From Opisthocomus hoazin (taxonomy: Eukaryota; Chordata; Aves; Opisthocomiformes; Opisthocomidae): DNA of 64,000 nucleotides. The stretch lies in the NCBI RefSeq assembly GCF_030867145.1, contig NC_134440.1, forward strand, positions 4,030,001 to 4,094,000, read 5' to 3'. Shown here piece by piece: positions 46,301 to 55,199 of this stretch (within the stretch, counting starts at the first letter, position 1; the number at the start of each line of letters is the position of its first letter). The position numbers and the translations under genes are program-made. The notes beneath the pieces are model-generated. The model saw only the letters and a program-made list of their open reading frames with translations, was not told where the DNA came from and made no database searches.

Positions 46301-48350
46301 CCAGTATCCATACAGCCTGGAAACAGCCAGGATGAGCTCAGAGTGCAAACCCACAGTGTAATCCTTGAGCAGTGCCCTTCTGGTGTGTGTAAAGGGAACA
46401 GGGAGCAGTCAGACCTTTGTGGCTGGCTCTGCCGAGGTTTCTAAGTACGCACTGAGAACCAGTCTGAGGAAGACACTGCCTGGGTGCCTACTGGTGCCAT
46501 CTGCATTTGTGGGATGGTGCTGCTGGCAGAGGCGTGAGCTGCAGGGAGCTCAGCGGCAGTGAGCTCGTGGGTGCAGTAACGCCGTGGTGAGGCTCTCATG
46601 GTCTCTGCCTCTTGTTGCTGGCCTCTGGTGGAAGTGTCTCAGGGGAAATCAGGCACAGCTTGCACAAATACTTAATTGCTTATTTATTTACCTGTGGCTT
46701 CAGTTGTGCCCCCTGGGACTGTATATTTATTCTCTTTGTTCAGCAAAACTTTCTCCCTTTCTAAAACCAAAACAACCTGAGGAAGCAACCTGGCACTTCT
46801 GCAGGTGTCTCAGCCTCCTCCCCCCTTCTGCAACGCTTAAAGTTCTGCGCGTGGGTTTCTGTTCAGGGCTGTCACCAAAGTGCTTCAAGGCAGCTGAGGT
46901 GGGCTGCTGCCGTGGGGAGCTTTCGGTGGTTGGAAGGGGTGATTGGAGGAATTAGAGCAGGGCAGAAGCATGGAACAGGTATCAGCTTGCAGAGTGACAC
47001 CCATTCTGCCCCTGGCGGGTGCTATGGCATTTTCATTTCTGGTTCTTTGCATGGGGAATTTGTTTTTATTAGTTACTGAGAAAATCTCCTCAATATTGAG
47101 TTACTGGGCAGGAAGCAAGCTTGGAGCAAAAGCTTCTTTTCCTTATGTGTTTCTCCATCTGCCTCTTCTATCTGCTCGTTAATACACACAACCCCTGTTA
47201 TCGTCTGCTCTGAAGAGACTCCGCGTTCAGGGCTGGGCTATGTGTGTGCGCCTGTCAGGGCTTCTTTTGTCTTTGAGGGACTACTGGCAGTTATTGACAT
47301 CCCAGCCCCACCAGCTAGCTGATTTGTGAAGCTGCTCGGGCAGGCTAATTACTTTTGGAAACCACCTTCCTTGTCCAGTAGACCTGAGTGCGTGTGGCCT
47401 GCCCTGTATGTCCCACTTCAGCCATAGGGATGGAGTGTGCACCACTTACGATGAAGGTGGGACCAGCTGACAGCTTCTGACAGGCTGCAGTTTCCTCCAG
47501 AGAGAGTTCTGTGTTTCTGTGGTCAGGGTCTGCAAGCTCAGAAATGCCCCATCTCAGGTCAATTACCTGCACAAAAATTTTTTTTTTAAGATTCTTAGAC
47601 TAGTCAATGCTATCATAAAAACAGTGACATGGGAAAATAAAGTCATTCTATCACGTTTAATTTTTACATCAGTATGAACACTAGTGGTATGCAACTGTAA
47701 TTACTGGAACTCTACAAAAGACACTGAGATACTCAAAATTTCTCAGTAGGGATTTCTCCTGTGAAAGACTTACGGATTTGGACCATGGATGACCGAGTAA
47801 GCAACTTAAGTCTTTCAGGACAAGGAGCCTCATGACTGTAGGTTATTTGCTGCAACACTTCCAGCCTATCTTCTATCATAGAAGATAAGGATCCCCCACA
47901 TTTCAGTAACCCCTTTTATGCTAGAAGCTCAGTGCAAATTAGTATAGTGTGGACTAGTTCAACTACCCCTGAAGTATATCCAGTGGAATTTATGCATGGA
48001 ACTTTTTTCCAGTTGATTATAGAAACAAAAGGATGATGTAGACCCTCGTGTCCAGGTGCTTGCAGATGATTAGCCACCACTGAAGTCCATACAACTCAAG
48101 CATACAAATACACTTTATCCAAAAGTTCAAGGACATTGGTACAGCAGTATTTGACTCTTAGGAGGCTTCTAGGGAGATGGAAAACCTGTGAGCATTTTGG
48201 GTTTTTTTACCTCCATCCCACATATTTTGATGGCCTTTGGACAGGATAGAGAGAAGTGATTTACCTCAAACATTAGGCCGTGCTTCTGACAGAAGGCCAG
48301 CGCTTCGGGGTATGCTTTCTCCAGGAGGGTGTCTCTTTCTGTAGCCATGT
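43309..48350 (-). pseudogene. NWD1: NWD1 exons 2-6: N-terminal domain and NACHT ATPase
   Basis: Exon 48265-48350 has MATERDTLLEKAYPEALAFC, exon 47450-47566 has VIDLRWGISELADPDHR and exon 45572-45860 has the LLGDHYGH block and RRDENALPTGYVLQP. The 1,271-bp exon 43921-45191 holds the NACHT domain, with an intact Walker A loop (LYGPPGCGKTS) and a Walker B-like LLVFLDSV. Exon 43309-43512 continues with SDTELKDILSLHDEV. The large exon carries one frameshift (about 45053-45063) and one in-frame TGA (44157-44159). Its length is one base out of register with the phases of its neighbours. Confidence 0.85.
45873..47449 (-). other. NWD1 intron, no further exon seen
   Basis: These 1.6 kb lie between exons 45572-45860 and 47450-47566, which join in phase 0. 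Short open frames on both strands have no match to the NWD1 protein. I see no repeat family here. Confidence 0.55.
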
Positions 48351-49065
48351 CTGTGCGGAAGGACGTGGGCAGCACACCAGAAGTTAGGAATCGGGAGCCA
48401 GGATTTTACTTTGCTTATGTGTCATGTTAGACCTTACAGCAAAAACACATTTTGTGCTGCTATCACCTAATCTGTGTTGAGTTTCACATAGATGACGTTG
48501 TGGTTAAGTCTTGTAAAACTGTGGTTTCCAGATGTCTGCAGGCTTGTGCCCACGTTGTGACATTACTGCGAGTGCATTTTCAAGGTTCCATACTGGCTTG
48601 TCACACTGTGATTTTATTTGCTAGTATGAAGAAGACTCTGGATCTGGAAATTTTGGATTTCCTAGTTCTAGAATACGATACAGCAGCATTGATCCAGAAA
48701 AATATATTTCTCACATCTTGCTGTGGCAAATCCTCCATCCTATTTTAAGACCACTCAGGCACACTGTTGGCCGTCTCAGCAGTGATAAACAGCCACAATA
48801 AAAGGCAATCCTACCCACAGGGAATCTTTTCATACACTCAGGTCTGTGAAATTTTTATGGCCGCTTCCCCTGCTGTGCTTTTTACAAGAGAGATTACCTC
48901 TTTCTAGAAAAATCTTTGTGACACCTTTGAAGTGATGTACTCACTGAATTAAATCAAAAACAAACTAGGTGAATTTCAGGTAAATTAAGATGACAAAGCA
49001 AACAGGAAGAAAAGTAAGCACATATATGCACACAAGCACAAGCATGAGAGCTCACTCCCCGTGCC

Positions 49066-49071
49066 CACATG
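49066..49071. repeat. Target-site duplication, left copy
   Basis: CACATG directly precedes the 5' LTR and is repeated at 53528-53533 directly after the 3' LTR. A 6-bp duplication fits a class II (alpha/betaretrovirus-type) integrase. Confidence 0.95.
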
Positions 49072-49435
49072 TGTGGGGGGATGGCAAGGCTCGACCGAAT
49101 TGCTTGTTGTAGAAAATCCATTTTAAGCTTAGCACACGGTGTCCTTGACAGAACAAGGAATTTAACAAATCAACTCTGCGGTTAGCAAGAATGTGAAAAA
49201 CAGGTTGCAGCTGGAGAAGAATGAGGGAGTATGGGCGGAGTTGACATTTAGCTGGCTAGCCAATAATGAGCTCTAACTTTGCAATATGTAGTAGCTAATT
49301 AATCACTCTATAAATTGTGTAACCAAACTGTAATAAACGAAGCTTGCTTATCACTCACATTGAGTCGGCTGCATTCTTCCGCCGCTTCTCCAGGTTCGCG
49401 ACCCTCGGGGCAGGACTTAGCCGATCGCCCCGACA
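49072..49435 (+). repeat. ERV 5' LTR
   Basis: The 364-bp LTR starts TGTGGGGGGATGG and ends GCCCCGACA. It has a CCAAT-like element (GCCAATAATG, near 49258), a TATA box (TATAAATT, 49309-49316) and an AATAAA signal (49332-49337). The U3-R-U5 order is therefore normal, with a very short distance from TATA to the polyadenylation signal. Confidence 0.96.
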
Positions 49436-49437
49436 TT

Positions 49438-49455
49438 TGGCGCCCGAACAGCGAC
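49438..49455 (+). other. ERV primer-binding site, lysine-tRNA type
   Basis: TGGCGCCCGAACAGCGAC lies two bases after the 5' LTR. It matches the 3' end expected for a tRNA-Lys primer in nearly all positions, which supports an ERV-K-like (class II) assignment. Confidence 0.88.
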
Positions 49456-49671
49456 CTGGAGCAGCGGCAAGGAGCGGGGCACTGGGAGCAGCGACCAGGG
49501 GGCAGAAGTGACCGAACACTGCGCTGTGGTGTGTCGACTTAGGAGCCTGACTACGTGATTTTGCGTACGCTCGCCACCGCAAGGGCTACAGGTTAAGGGC
49601 TGCAAGGATATCGCTTCGGCAGGTATATGTTTTTAATTGTTGTTAAAGGATAAAGGCTTATTGTTAAAGGT

Positions 49672-51450
49672 ATGGATAAGGAAGTAGCCCTAGAGTTATT
49701 ACAGCGCTTTTTAGAAAAGCGGGGAGTAGAGCTTGGTTGTATTAAACAGCTAGTGGGACTAGTGGCAACCGGTAAGCTCAAGGGGTTTTTTAAGACTCCA
49801 GATTCGTTATTTGAGGAGAAGGAGTGGAGGGATTTTGGAGACGTGTTATGGGATATGGTGATTGATGATGACAAGATAGGTAAAAAGTTAATGAAGCCGT
49901 GGCGGGAGGTTATCAATTGCATTAAGAGGTATAAAGTTGAGAAAAACCTTGCGGCCGTTGTTACTCAGAAGTTGGAAAAGGTAGAGCCGTCAGCCCCCCC
50001 GCCGGAGGCGGGATGTTCCTTGTTTTCTAGTGGAACCACGGCACCCCCTGGAGACAATGCCTTATTATTTAGTACAAGTAAGGTCCCGGAGCCTCCGTGC
50101 TGGGAAAAAGTGAAGGTGACGATGGAAGGGTCTAGTAACAATCAAGAGGCTGAGGAAGAAAAGGAGTTAGGGATAGGGCGGAAGGTGGAGCAGCAAGGGA
50201 TGGAGCAAGGAAAGGGGGAGCAAGGGAATAAAGAAACGGGAAAGGATAGTGGGACCTGTAGGAGACCGATGGGTATTAATTGGAGGAAGGTGGCAGACGA
50301 AGCGTCTGAGGCAGGGGAATTTCTCCCCTTGGCCTTTCCGGTAGCGTTTGAAGAAGATGCGCATGGGGATTATCATGGTAATCATGCTCCGTTAGGCTGG
50401 AAATTGTTGTCACAGTTACGGAACACGGTGAATGAATCAGGTTTGCACGGCGAGCCATCTAAGCAGATGTTGAATTATATATGGGGGGGTGCTGTGCTTT
50501 GTCCTGAGGATATTAAGGTTATTATGCGAATGATTATGACTCAGTCGCAGTTATTGTTGTGGCAGGCCCATTGGCAGCGATATTGTGAAGCGTCCGCTCA
50601 AACGCCGCGGGAGCAGGGCGATCCGCTGCGAGGCGTAACAGTAGAACAACTGATGGGGGCAGGTCCTTTTGTCACAATCAGGGCACAACTGCAGATGGGG
50701 CCGCAGCGATGCTTGGAGGCTATGCGTACGGCTAGAGCTGCTCTTGAACACGTTAAAACCGCACAGCCCTCGCCGTCCTATATGGGCATTAAGCAAGGAA
50801 GGGAGGAAACTTTTGCTCGCTTTATTGATCGCCTCACTAGTGCCATAGAACAGTCAGATGTACCGGAGTGGATGAGGGCAGCTTTGCTAAGGCAGTGTGT
50901 TATTCAGAATTCGAATACTCAAACCAGAAACATCATAAGTTCTTTACCCGCTGATGCCACAGTAGAACTGATGTTGGATAGAATGAGTAGGGTACCGGTA
51001 GGACCACAAGCTATGTTGGTCGAGGCTATGAAACAGTTAGGAAGCGATATCCTTCAAGCCCAACAACAGGCCTTCACAGCCCAACAGCAATTCCAACAGC
51101 AAGTGTTCGCCGCTCTGCAACCCCTTCGAGTTAATGCTGCGGAGGCACGACCGAAGCCGCCACGAAGCTTTAAATGTTACCGATGTGGGCGAGAAGGACA
51201 TATGAGGCGAAATTGTCAAGCCACGAGGGTGTGGTGTGAGAACTGTCGTACGAATAATCACAATACCGAGATATGCCTCAAGTCGGGAAACGGTCGGATG
51301 AGCGCGTCGAGTCGCCGCGCCCCGACACAAGTAGCAGCTCCAGCAGTGCAACAAGAAGCTCCCAGCTTACCAACGCCCACCACGACGTCAGCGACAAGTT
51401 GCAACCAGCAACAGCCGGCAGCCTCGGGATGGATCTGGCAACGGCAGTAA
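49672..51450 (+). CDS. gag: ERV gag polyprotein, intact 592-codon frame
   Basis: Structural polyprotein. The matrix region comes first (residues 1 to about 100, starting MDKEV and therefore without the usual Gly-2 for myristoylation). A PSAP late-domain motif is at residues 106-109. A charged, Glu/Lys/Gly-rich spacer follows, then capsid with the major homology region near residues 373-392 (QGREETFARFIDRL). Two zinc knuckles follow: C502-C505-H510-C515 and C522-C525-H530-C535. The frame is uninterrupted. A GGGAAAC shift site in the gag frame at 51285-51291 leads into the protease frame. The leader from 49456 to 49671 is non-coding and would hold the packaging signal. Confidence 0.95.
   Translation: MDKEVALELLQRFLEKRGVELGCIKQLVGLVATGKLKGFFKTPDSLFEEKEWRDFGDVLWDMVIDDDKIGKKLMKPWREVINCIKRYKVEKNLAAVVTQKLEKVEPSAPPPEAGCSLFSSGTTAPPGDNALLFSTSKVPEPPCWEKVKVTMEGSSNNQEAEEEKELGIGRKVEQQGMEQGKGEQGNKETGKDSGTCRRPMGINWRKVADEASEAGEFLPLAFPVAFEEDAHGDYHGNHAPLGWKLLSQLRNTVNESGLHGEPSKQMLNYIWGGAVLCPEDIKVIMRMIMTQSQLLLWQAHWQRYCEASAQTPREQGDPLRGVTVEQLMGAGPFVTIRAQLQMGPQRCLEAMRTARAALEHVKTAQPSPSYMGIKQGREETFARFIDRLTSAIEQSDVPEWMRAALLRQCVIQNSNTQTRNIISSLPADATVELMLDRMSRVPVGPQAMLVEAMKQLGSDILQAQQQAFTAQQQFQQQVFAALQPLRVNAAEARPKPPRSFKCYRCGREGHMRRNCQATRVWCENCRTNNHNTEICLKSGNGRMSASSRRAPTQVAAPAVQQEAPSLPTPTTTSATSCNQQQPAASGWIWQRQ
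51285..51291 (+). promoter_or_regulatory. gag-pro -1 ribosomal frameshift site
   Basis: The heptamer G GGA AAC is set exactly in the gag reading frame. A -1 slip there enters the dUTPase-protease frame, which is open from this point to 52130. The same heptamer type is used between gag and pro in betaretroviruses. Confidence 0.85.
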
Positions 51451-52130
51451 CTGTCACCCTATTGGATCAAAGACCCCAACGAGTACCAAGCAATGTAAAG
51501 GGACCAGTGATTATTAATAAACAAGCATGTGAAACGTTATTACTCGGCCGCTCGTCAACAAGCCTAAAAGGTTTGACGGTCATCCCAAGACTCATTGACG
51601 CCGATTTTACCGGGACTATTAGCATCATTGTCCAGACATCGTTTCCGCCAATACATATTCCAACAGGCAGCAAAATTGCCCAATTGGTACCGCTGCCGCA
51701 CCTGACTGCGGGTATTTCCCCGAAAATCACCACCCCCCGGGAGGATCGAGGATTTGGCTCAACGGGAGCAGGAGTATTTCTGACCATGTCTATGAACCGT
51801 CGACCGACTACGATGGCTACGCTAGAGGCCCGGGGTCAACAGATCCACCTCTCGCTGCTGTTGGATACAGGTGCTGACTTAACTATTATAGAAGAAGGGG
51901 TCTGGCCTAAAACATGGCCTACGAAACCAATGGAGCGAGGAGTTGAAGGAGTGGGGGGATACACTCCGGTACAACGGAGCGTGGACCGTATTTTGATAAT
52001 CATAGACAACAGACATGCGACCGTGCCAGTCACTGTCATGCCCCTCCCGACTGGAGTGAATGGTCTAATTGGAAGAGATGTTCTTGACCAATTGGGGGTG
52101 GTGCTAACCACCGAGAAGGTTTTTCAGTAA
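51285..52130 (+). CDS. pro: ERV dUTPase-protease, open frame
   Basis: Reached by -1 frameshift from gag and open to TAA at 52128-52130. The first part has all five dUTPase motifs in order: AGSLGMDLATA, GRSSTSLKGL, IDADFTG, KIAQLV and RGFGSTG. The second part is a retropepsin with active-site LLLDTGADLTII (catalytic Asp codon 51864-51866) and the flap and C-terminal IGRDVLDQLG. A trimeric dUTPase fused ahead of the protease is typical of betaretroviruses. Both enzymes look intact by motif. Confidence 0.92.
   Translation, partial: GKRSDERVESPRPDTSSSSSSATRSSQLTNAHHDVSDKLQPATAGSLGMDLATAVTVTLLDQRPQRVPSNVKGPVIINKQACETLLLGRSSTSLKGLTVIPRLIDADFTGTISIIVQTSFPPIHIPTGSKIAQLVPLPHLTAGISPKITTPREDRGFGSTGAGVFLTMSMNRRPTTMATLEARGQQIHLSLLLDTGADLTIIEEGVWPKTWPTKPMERGVEGVGGYTPVQRSVDRILIIIDNRHATVPVTVMPLPTGVNGLIGRDVLDQLGVVLTTEKVFQ
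52118..52124 (+). promoter_or_regulatory. Candidate pro-pol -1 frameshift site
   Basis: G GTT TTT lies in the protease frame two codons before its stop. A -1 slip leads into the pol frame, which is open from here. It is not a perfect X XXY YYZ heptamer, but GGAUUUA-type imperfect sites are used at pro-pol junctions in this virus group. Confidence 0.55.
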
Positions 52131-53142
52131 CGGTCACTGCAACCTGGGCTTTCCCGATCCCATTGCAGTGGATAACGAACGAACCAGTGTGGGTCGAGCA
52201 GTGGCCGTTAAAGCAGGAAAGCCTCGCCGCCGCTCATCAAATAGTGCAAGAACAACTAGACCAAAAACATCTGCGGTTATCGACAAGCCCTTGGAATACC
52301 CCAATTTTTGTGATCAAGAAAAAATCTGGAAAATTTAGGCTAGTACATGACTTAAGGGCAGTTAACACTCAAATGCAATCGATGGGAGCGCTGCAGCCAG
52401 GACTACCTAACCCCGCTATGTTACCAGAGCACTGGAGACTGTTGATAGTGGACTTAAAAGATTGCTTTTTTACTATTGCATTACACGAGCAAGATATGCA
52501 ACGCTTCGCGTTTACTTTGCCCTCTGTTAACAAAGAGGCGCCAGCACAGCGTTTTGAATGGACAGTATTACCACAAGGGATGAAGAATAGTCCCATGCTG
52601 TGCCAGTTGTATGTGGACAATGCACTACAACCCTTAAGGAAATTATGGCCACACACGTTAATTTATCATTATATGGATGATATCCTGCTCGCGCAGGAGT
52701 CGGGAGTTCAGCGCCGAACAAGTTCAGCTATTACATACGACACTGAGAGAGAATGGCTTAATAATAGCTGTTGAAAAAATTCAAACGAAAGCGCCATGGC
52801 TATATCTAGGCTGGAAGATTGCTGACTCTCAGATTCAACCACAAAAACTACAACTCAACACGTCAATCAACACGCTACATGATGCCCAGAGGCTGATGGG
52901 AGACATCCAATGGATCCGTCCTGTCGTCGGAATATCCAACGCACAGTTGGACAGCCTTCGACCGTTACTACGTGGGACAGACCCAACCACACCGGTGCAA
53001 CTTACGTCGGAACAGCAGCGTATCCTCTCTCAAATTGCTGACCAGATTGCCTCACGTTTCGTCCACCGTCGTGACCCCGACCTCCCTATTGACCTTTGTG
53101 TATTTTTAACAAATTCTCATCTATTAGGAGCCCTATCGCAAT

Positions 53143-53163
53143 TTAAAAAGAAAAAGGGGGAAG
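53143..53163 (+). other. ERV polypurine tract
   Basis: A purine run of A and G (AAAAAGAAAAAGGGGGAAG) ends exactly at the 3' LTR. It is the plus-strand primer site, and it follows directly on the broken pol, so the deletion left it in place. Confidence 0.9.
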
Positions 53164-53527
53164 TGTGGGGGGATGGCAAGGCTCGACCGAATTGCTTGTT
53201 GTAGAAAATCCATTTTAAGCTTAGCACACGGTGTCCTTGACAGAACAAGGAATTTAACAAATCAACTCTGCGGTTAGCAAGAATGTGAAAAACAGGTTGC
53301 AGCTGGAGAAGAATGAGGGAGTATGGGCGGAGTTGACATTTAGCTGGCTAGCCAATAATGAGCTCTAACTTTGCAATATGTAGTAGCTAATTAATCACTC
53401 TATAAATTGTGTAACCAAACTGTAATAAACGAAGCTTGCTTATCACTCACATTGAGTCGGCTGCATTCTTCCGCCGCTTCTCCAGGTTCGCGACCCTCGG
53501 GGCAGGACTTAGCCGATCGCCCCGACA
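53164..53527 (+). repeat. ERV 3' LTR
   Basis: 364 bp, equal in length to the 5' LTR. I found no difference on reading the two side by side. It is followed by the target-site copy CACATG (53528-53533). Confidence 0.96.
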
Positions 53528-53533
53528 CACATG
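53528..53533. repeat. Target-site duplication, right copy
   Basis: CACATG, matching 49066-49071. An unmatched pair would have suggested recombination between elements. The match shows a single clean insertion. Confidence 0.95.
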
Positions 53534-55014
53534 CGTGCACCCTCTCCTGTTCACTCATAGATAGTTCTTACATTCACAGATAATTTTCACACCTGCAAAA
53601 TGAAAACACAAGCGGAATATAAAGGACGTTATTCTGCTTATATATGTTTCATCAGTGAGATTATAATTTCTTCAAAACTGGAATATTCTCTCCCCAAAAT
53701 TTTGTAAACACTCATGGCACTACATCATCGTGTGATAAAGTAGTACAAGAGGGCATACTAAAATTAGGGTGGGGAATGGCTGTATCTGCAGCTTTCCTTG
53801 GGACTGTTCTAAGTGAAAAGTGATCGCTAATGAAGTCTGTGCCAGGTCAGATGAGGAAAGGGCTCCCTTGGGTTAGGAATTATCATGTCTGCGCTGCTGT
53901 CCAACAGGGAGCAAGCACTCTCAGTGTAATACCCCTGGAATAATTCATTAGCTCTCACTAAGACTCCAGTAGTTATGGAAAATCCTTGTATGGCTTTACA
54001 ACTCCAGCCCACGTGGATTCCAGACTTCACAGTGAGAGAGTGGGTTTAACTTATAACCCTGTCTTTTGCTGAAAATCCAATCATGTGTCACATCCTTAGT
54101 CCCAAAACTGTTCCTGAAAATATGTGAGGTCTACTACAACTTGGACAGGTGTTGCAGGTGAAATCTTAATGCTAGCTGTGTCCTTATATGCCCACTAATT
54201 TCAGATTGTCTGCAGTTCTCGTACATTCTTTCCAGAAACTGCAGCTGTACCTGTTTCTGTAAATGCTGACCTGTCTGCTTAGGCTGGAAACACCTCACCG
54301 TCCAGACAGCGTATTCATCACACTGTCTCCCGCGGGAGGACGCGCTGCAGGATTTTCTTTCTTTGGAAGGCACTTTTTATGGAATTGAGAGCCTATCTAA
54401 GTCTGTGTTTTCTTATTTAAAAATGGACACAGAGTGCATGATTTTCGGAAGAAGGGGAATCTGAGTTTTTTTAATTCCTGAAAATCTGAGTCATTGCTAC
54501 CCACTGCCAGTTACCACTTTAGGAGCTCAGTCTGGCAACTGTGCCCCAGTAGGCAAAGGAAGTGGGAAGTATTTGGATATTGTCCAAGAAGAGAGGTTCT
54601 TCACAAATATTTCTTGCTGTTACAGTGGTGGATGGGAATCAAATGAGTTGCCCGGGGTTTCGAGAAAGCCTGTAAACTTGCTGTCTTGTGTGCAGACAGG
54701 CATTGCGCTGCCCTGAGCTGTTACTGCACAGCAGTGCCTAGGCTGTGCTTGGCTTCACTGCAAGTGCCATTGGTTCCTGAACCAATGCGGAATTCTGCCA
54801 TCTCTGACATGTTCTAAGTGCAAATTGGGTGTGACACAATAAAGCTGTATATAAAATGCAGCAGATGATAGGCATCTTCACTTTCAAACAAAGCTGCAAG
54901 CTTACAGCTTCGCTGCTAAGCACACTAGTCTCACCGCATAGTAACGCTTTGCAGACTCTAGCAGAGAGAGTGTGCGATGCATTCAGCAGCTTCAGGACCT
55001 TTCAGCTTATTTAC

Positions 55015-55198
55015 CTGAAAAATCTGAGCTGATGAAGACTCGGACCAGGCTGGAGGGCTGGAAAGGAAGAGGAACCATCTTCCCACAGAGAAGATCCCGG
55101 CGTGTATCCGGACTGAAGCTCATGTTGCTCTGGACTCCCTGAGCTCTCCTCAGCAGAGACTGCTCGTCAGAGAGGAGATGACTTATGACAATGAACAC
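55015..55198 (-). pseudogene. NWD1: NWD1 first recognisable coding exon
   Basis: The minus strand encodes PSSLVRVFISSDFS, then a donor (TCAG|GTAAAT, phase 1) that joins the GAC codon completed by exon 48265-48350. This gives the conserved VFISSxFxDM-ERD stretch of the NWD1/TEP1-type N-terminal domain. The upstream limit is unclear. Either the frame starts at the ATG at 55196-55198, or the exon starts at 55057 after a strong acceptor (CTCTTCCTTTCCAG) with earlier exons unseen. Confidence 0.6.
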
Positions 55199-55199
55199 C

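Larger units (their letters stand above)
52118..53204 (+). pseudogene. pol: ERV pol, truncated and frameshifted reverse transcriptase
   Basis: The fingers-palm part of reverse transcriptase is readable: KSGKFRLVHDLRAVN, VDLKDCFFTIALHEQD, FEWTVLPQGMKNSPM and the catalytic YMDD at 52670-52681. About 20-25 bases later (52700-52706) the frame shifts and the original frame hits a stop at 52772-52774. The thumb and start of the connection region continue in another frame (ENGLIIAVEKIQ, WLYLGWKI) up to the polypurine tract. RNase H and integrase are absent. As it stands the gene cannot give a working polymerase. Confidence 0.93.
49072..53527 (+). mobile_element. Young class II endogenous retrovirus, internally deleted provirus
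   Basis: The 4,456-bp provirus reads: 5' LTR 49072-49435, primer site 49438-49455, gag 49672-51450, dUTPase-protease 51285-52130, partial pol 52118-53204, polypurine tract about 53143-53163 and 3' LTR 53164-53527. The LTRs are each 364 bp, begin TG, end CA and appear identical. The primer site TGGCGCCCGAACAG fits a lysine tRNA. dUTPase ahead of the protease and a separate -1 shifted frame for each of gag, pro and pol are betaretrovirus traits. RNase H, integrase and env are missing, and pol has a frameshift, so it cannot move by itself. It sits antisense in the NWD1 intron between exons 48265-48350 and 55015-55198. The exact family name cannot be given without a repeat library. Confidence 0.96.
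35175..55198 (-). pseudogene. NWD1: NWD1 (NACHT and WD-repeat protein), disrupted
   Basis: Homolog of NWD1, a cytoplasmic NACHT-WD40 ATPase linked in mammals to androgen-receptor and neuronal functions. Exons 5' to 3': 55015-55198 (start uncertain), 48265-48350, 47450-47566, 45572-45860, 43921-45191, 43309-43512, 42967-43126, 42375-42492, 41734-41898, 40989-41186, 40424-40546, 40048-40247, 39642-39914, 39247-39321, 38711-38855, 37755-38028, 36830-37384, 35970-36078, 35175-35464. Order, phase and sequence match the mammalian protein throughout. It cannot be translated: a donor lost at 45570-45571, frameshifts near 45058, 38745 and 37066, stops at 44157-44159 and 37897-37899, and a damaged exon at 39247-39321. 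Conservation between the lesions is high, so loss looks recent. An ERV fills its first mapped intron. Sequencing error is unlikely to explain two separate substitutions to stop. Confidence 0.85.

Noticed and set aside
49072-53527. Reading the ERV as a full-length autonomous provirus
   Set aside because: No RNase H, integrase or env sequence lies between the RT fragment and the 3' LTR, and pol is frameshifted.
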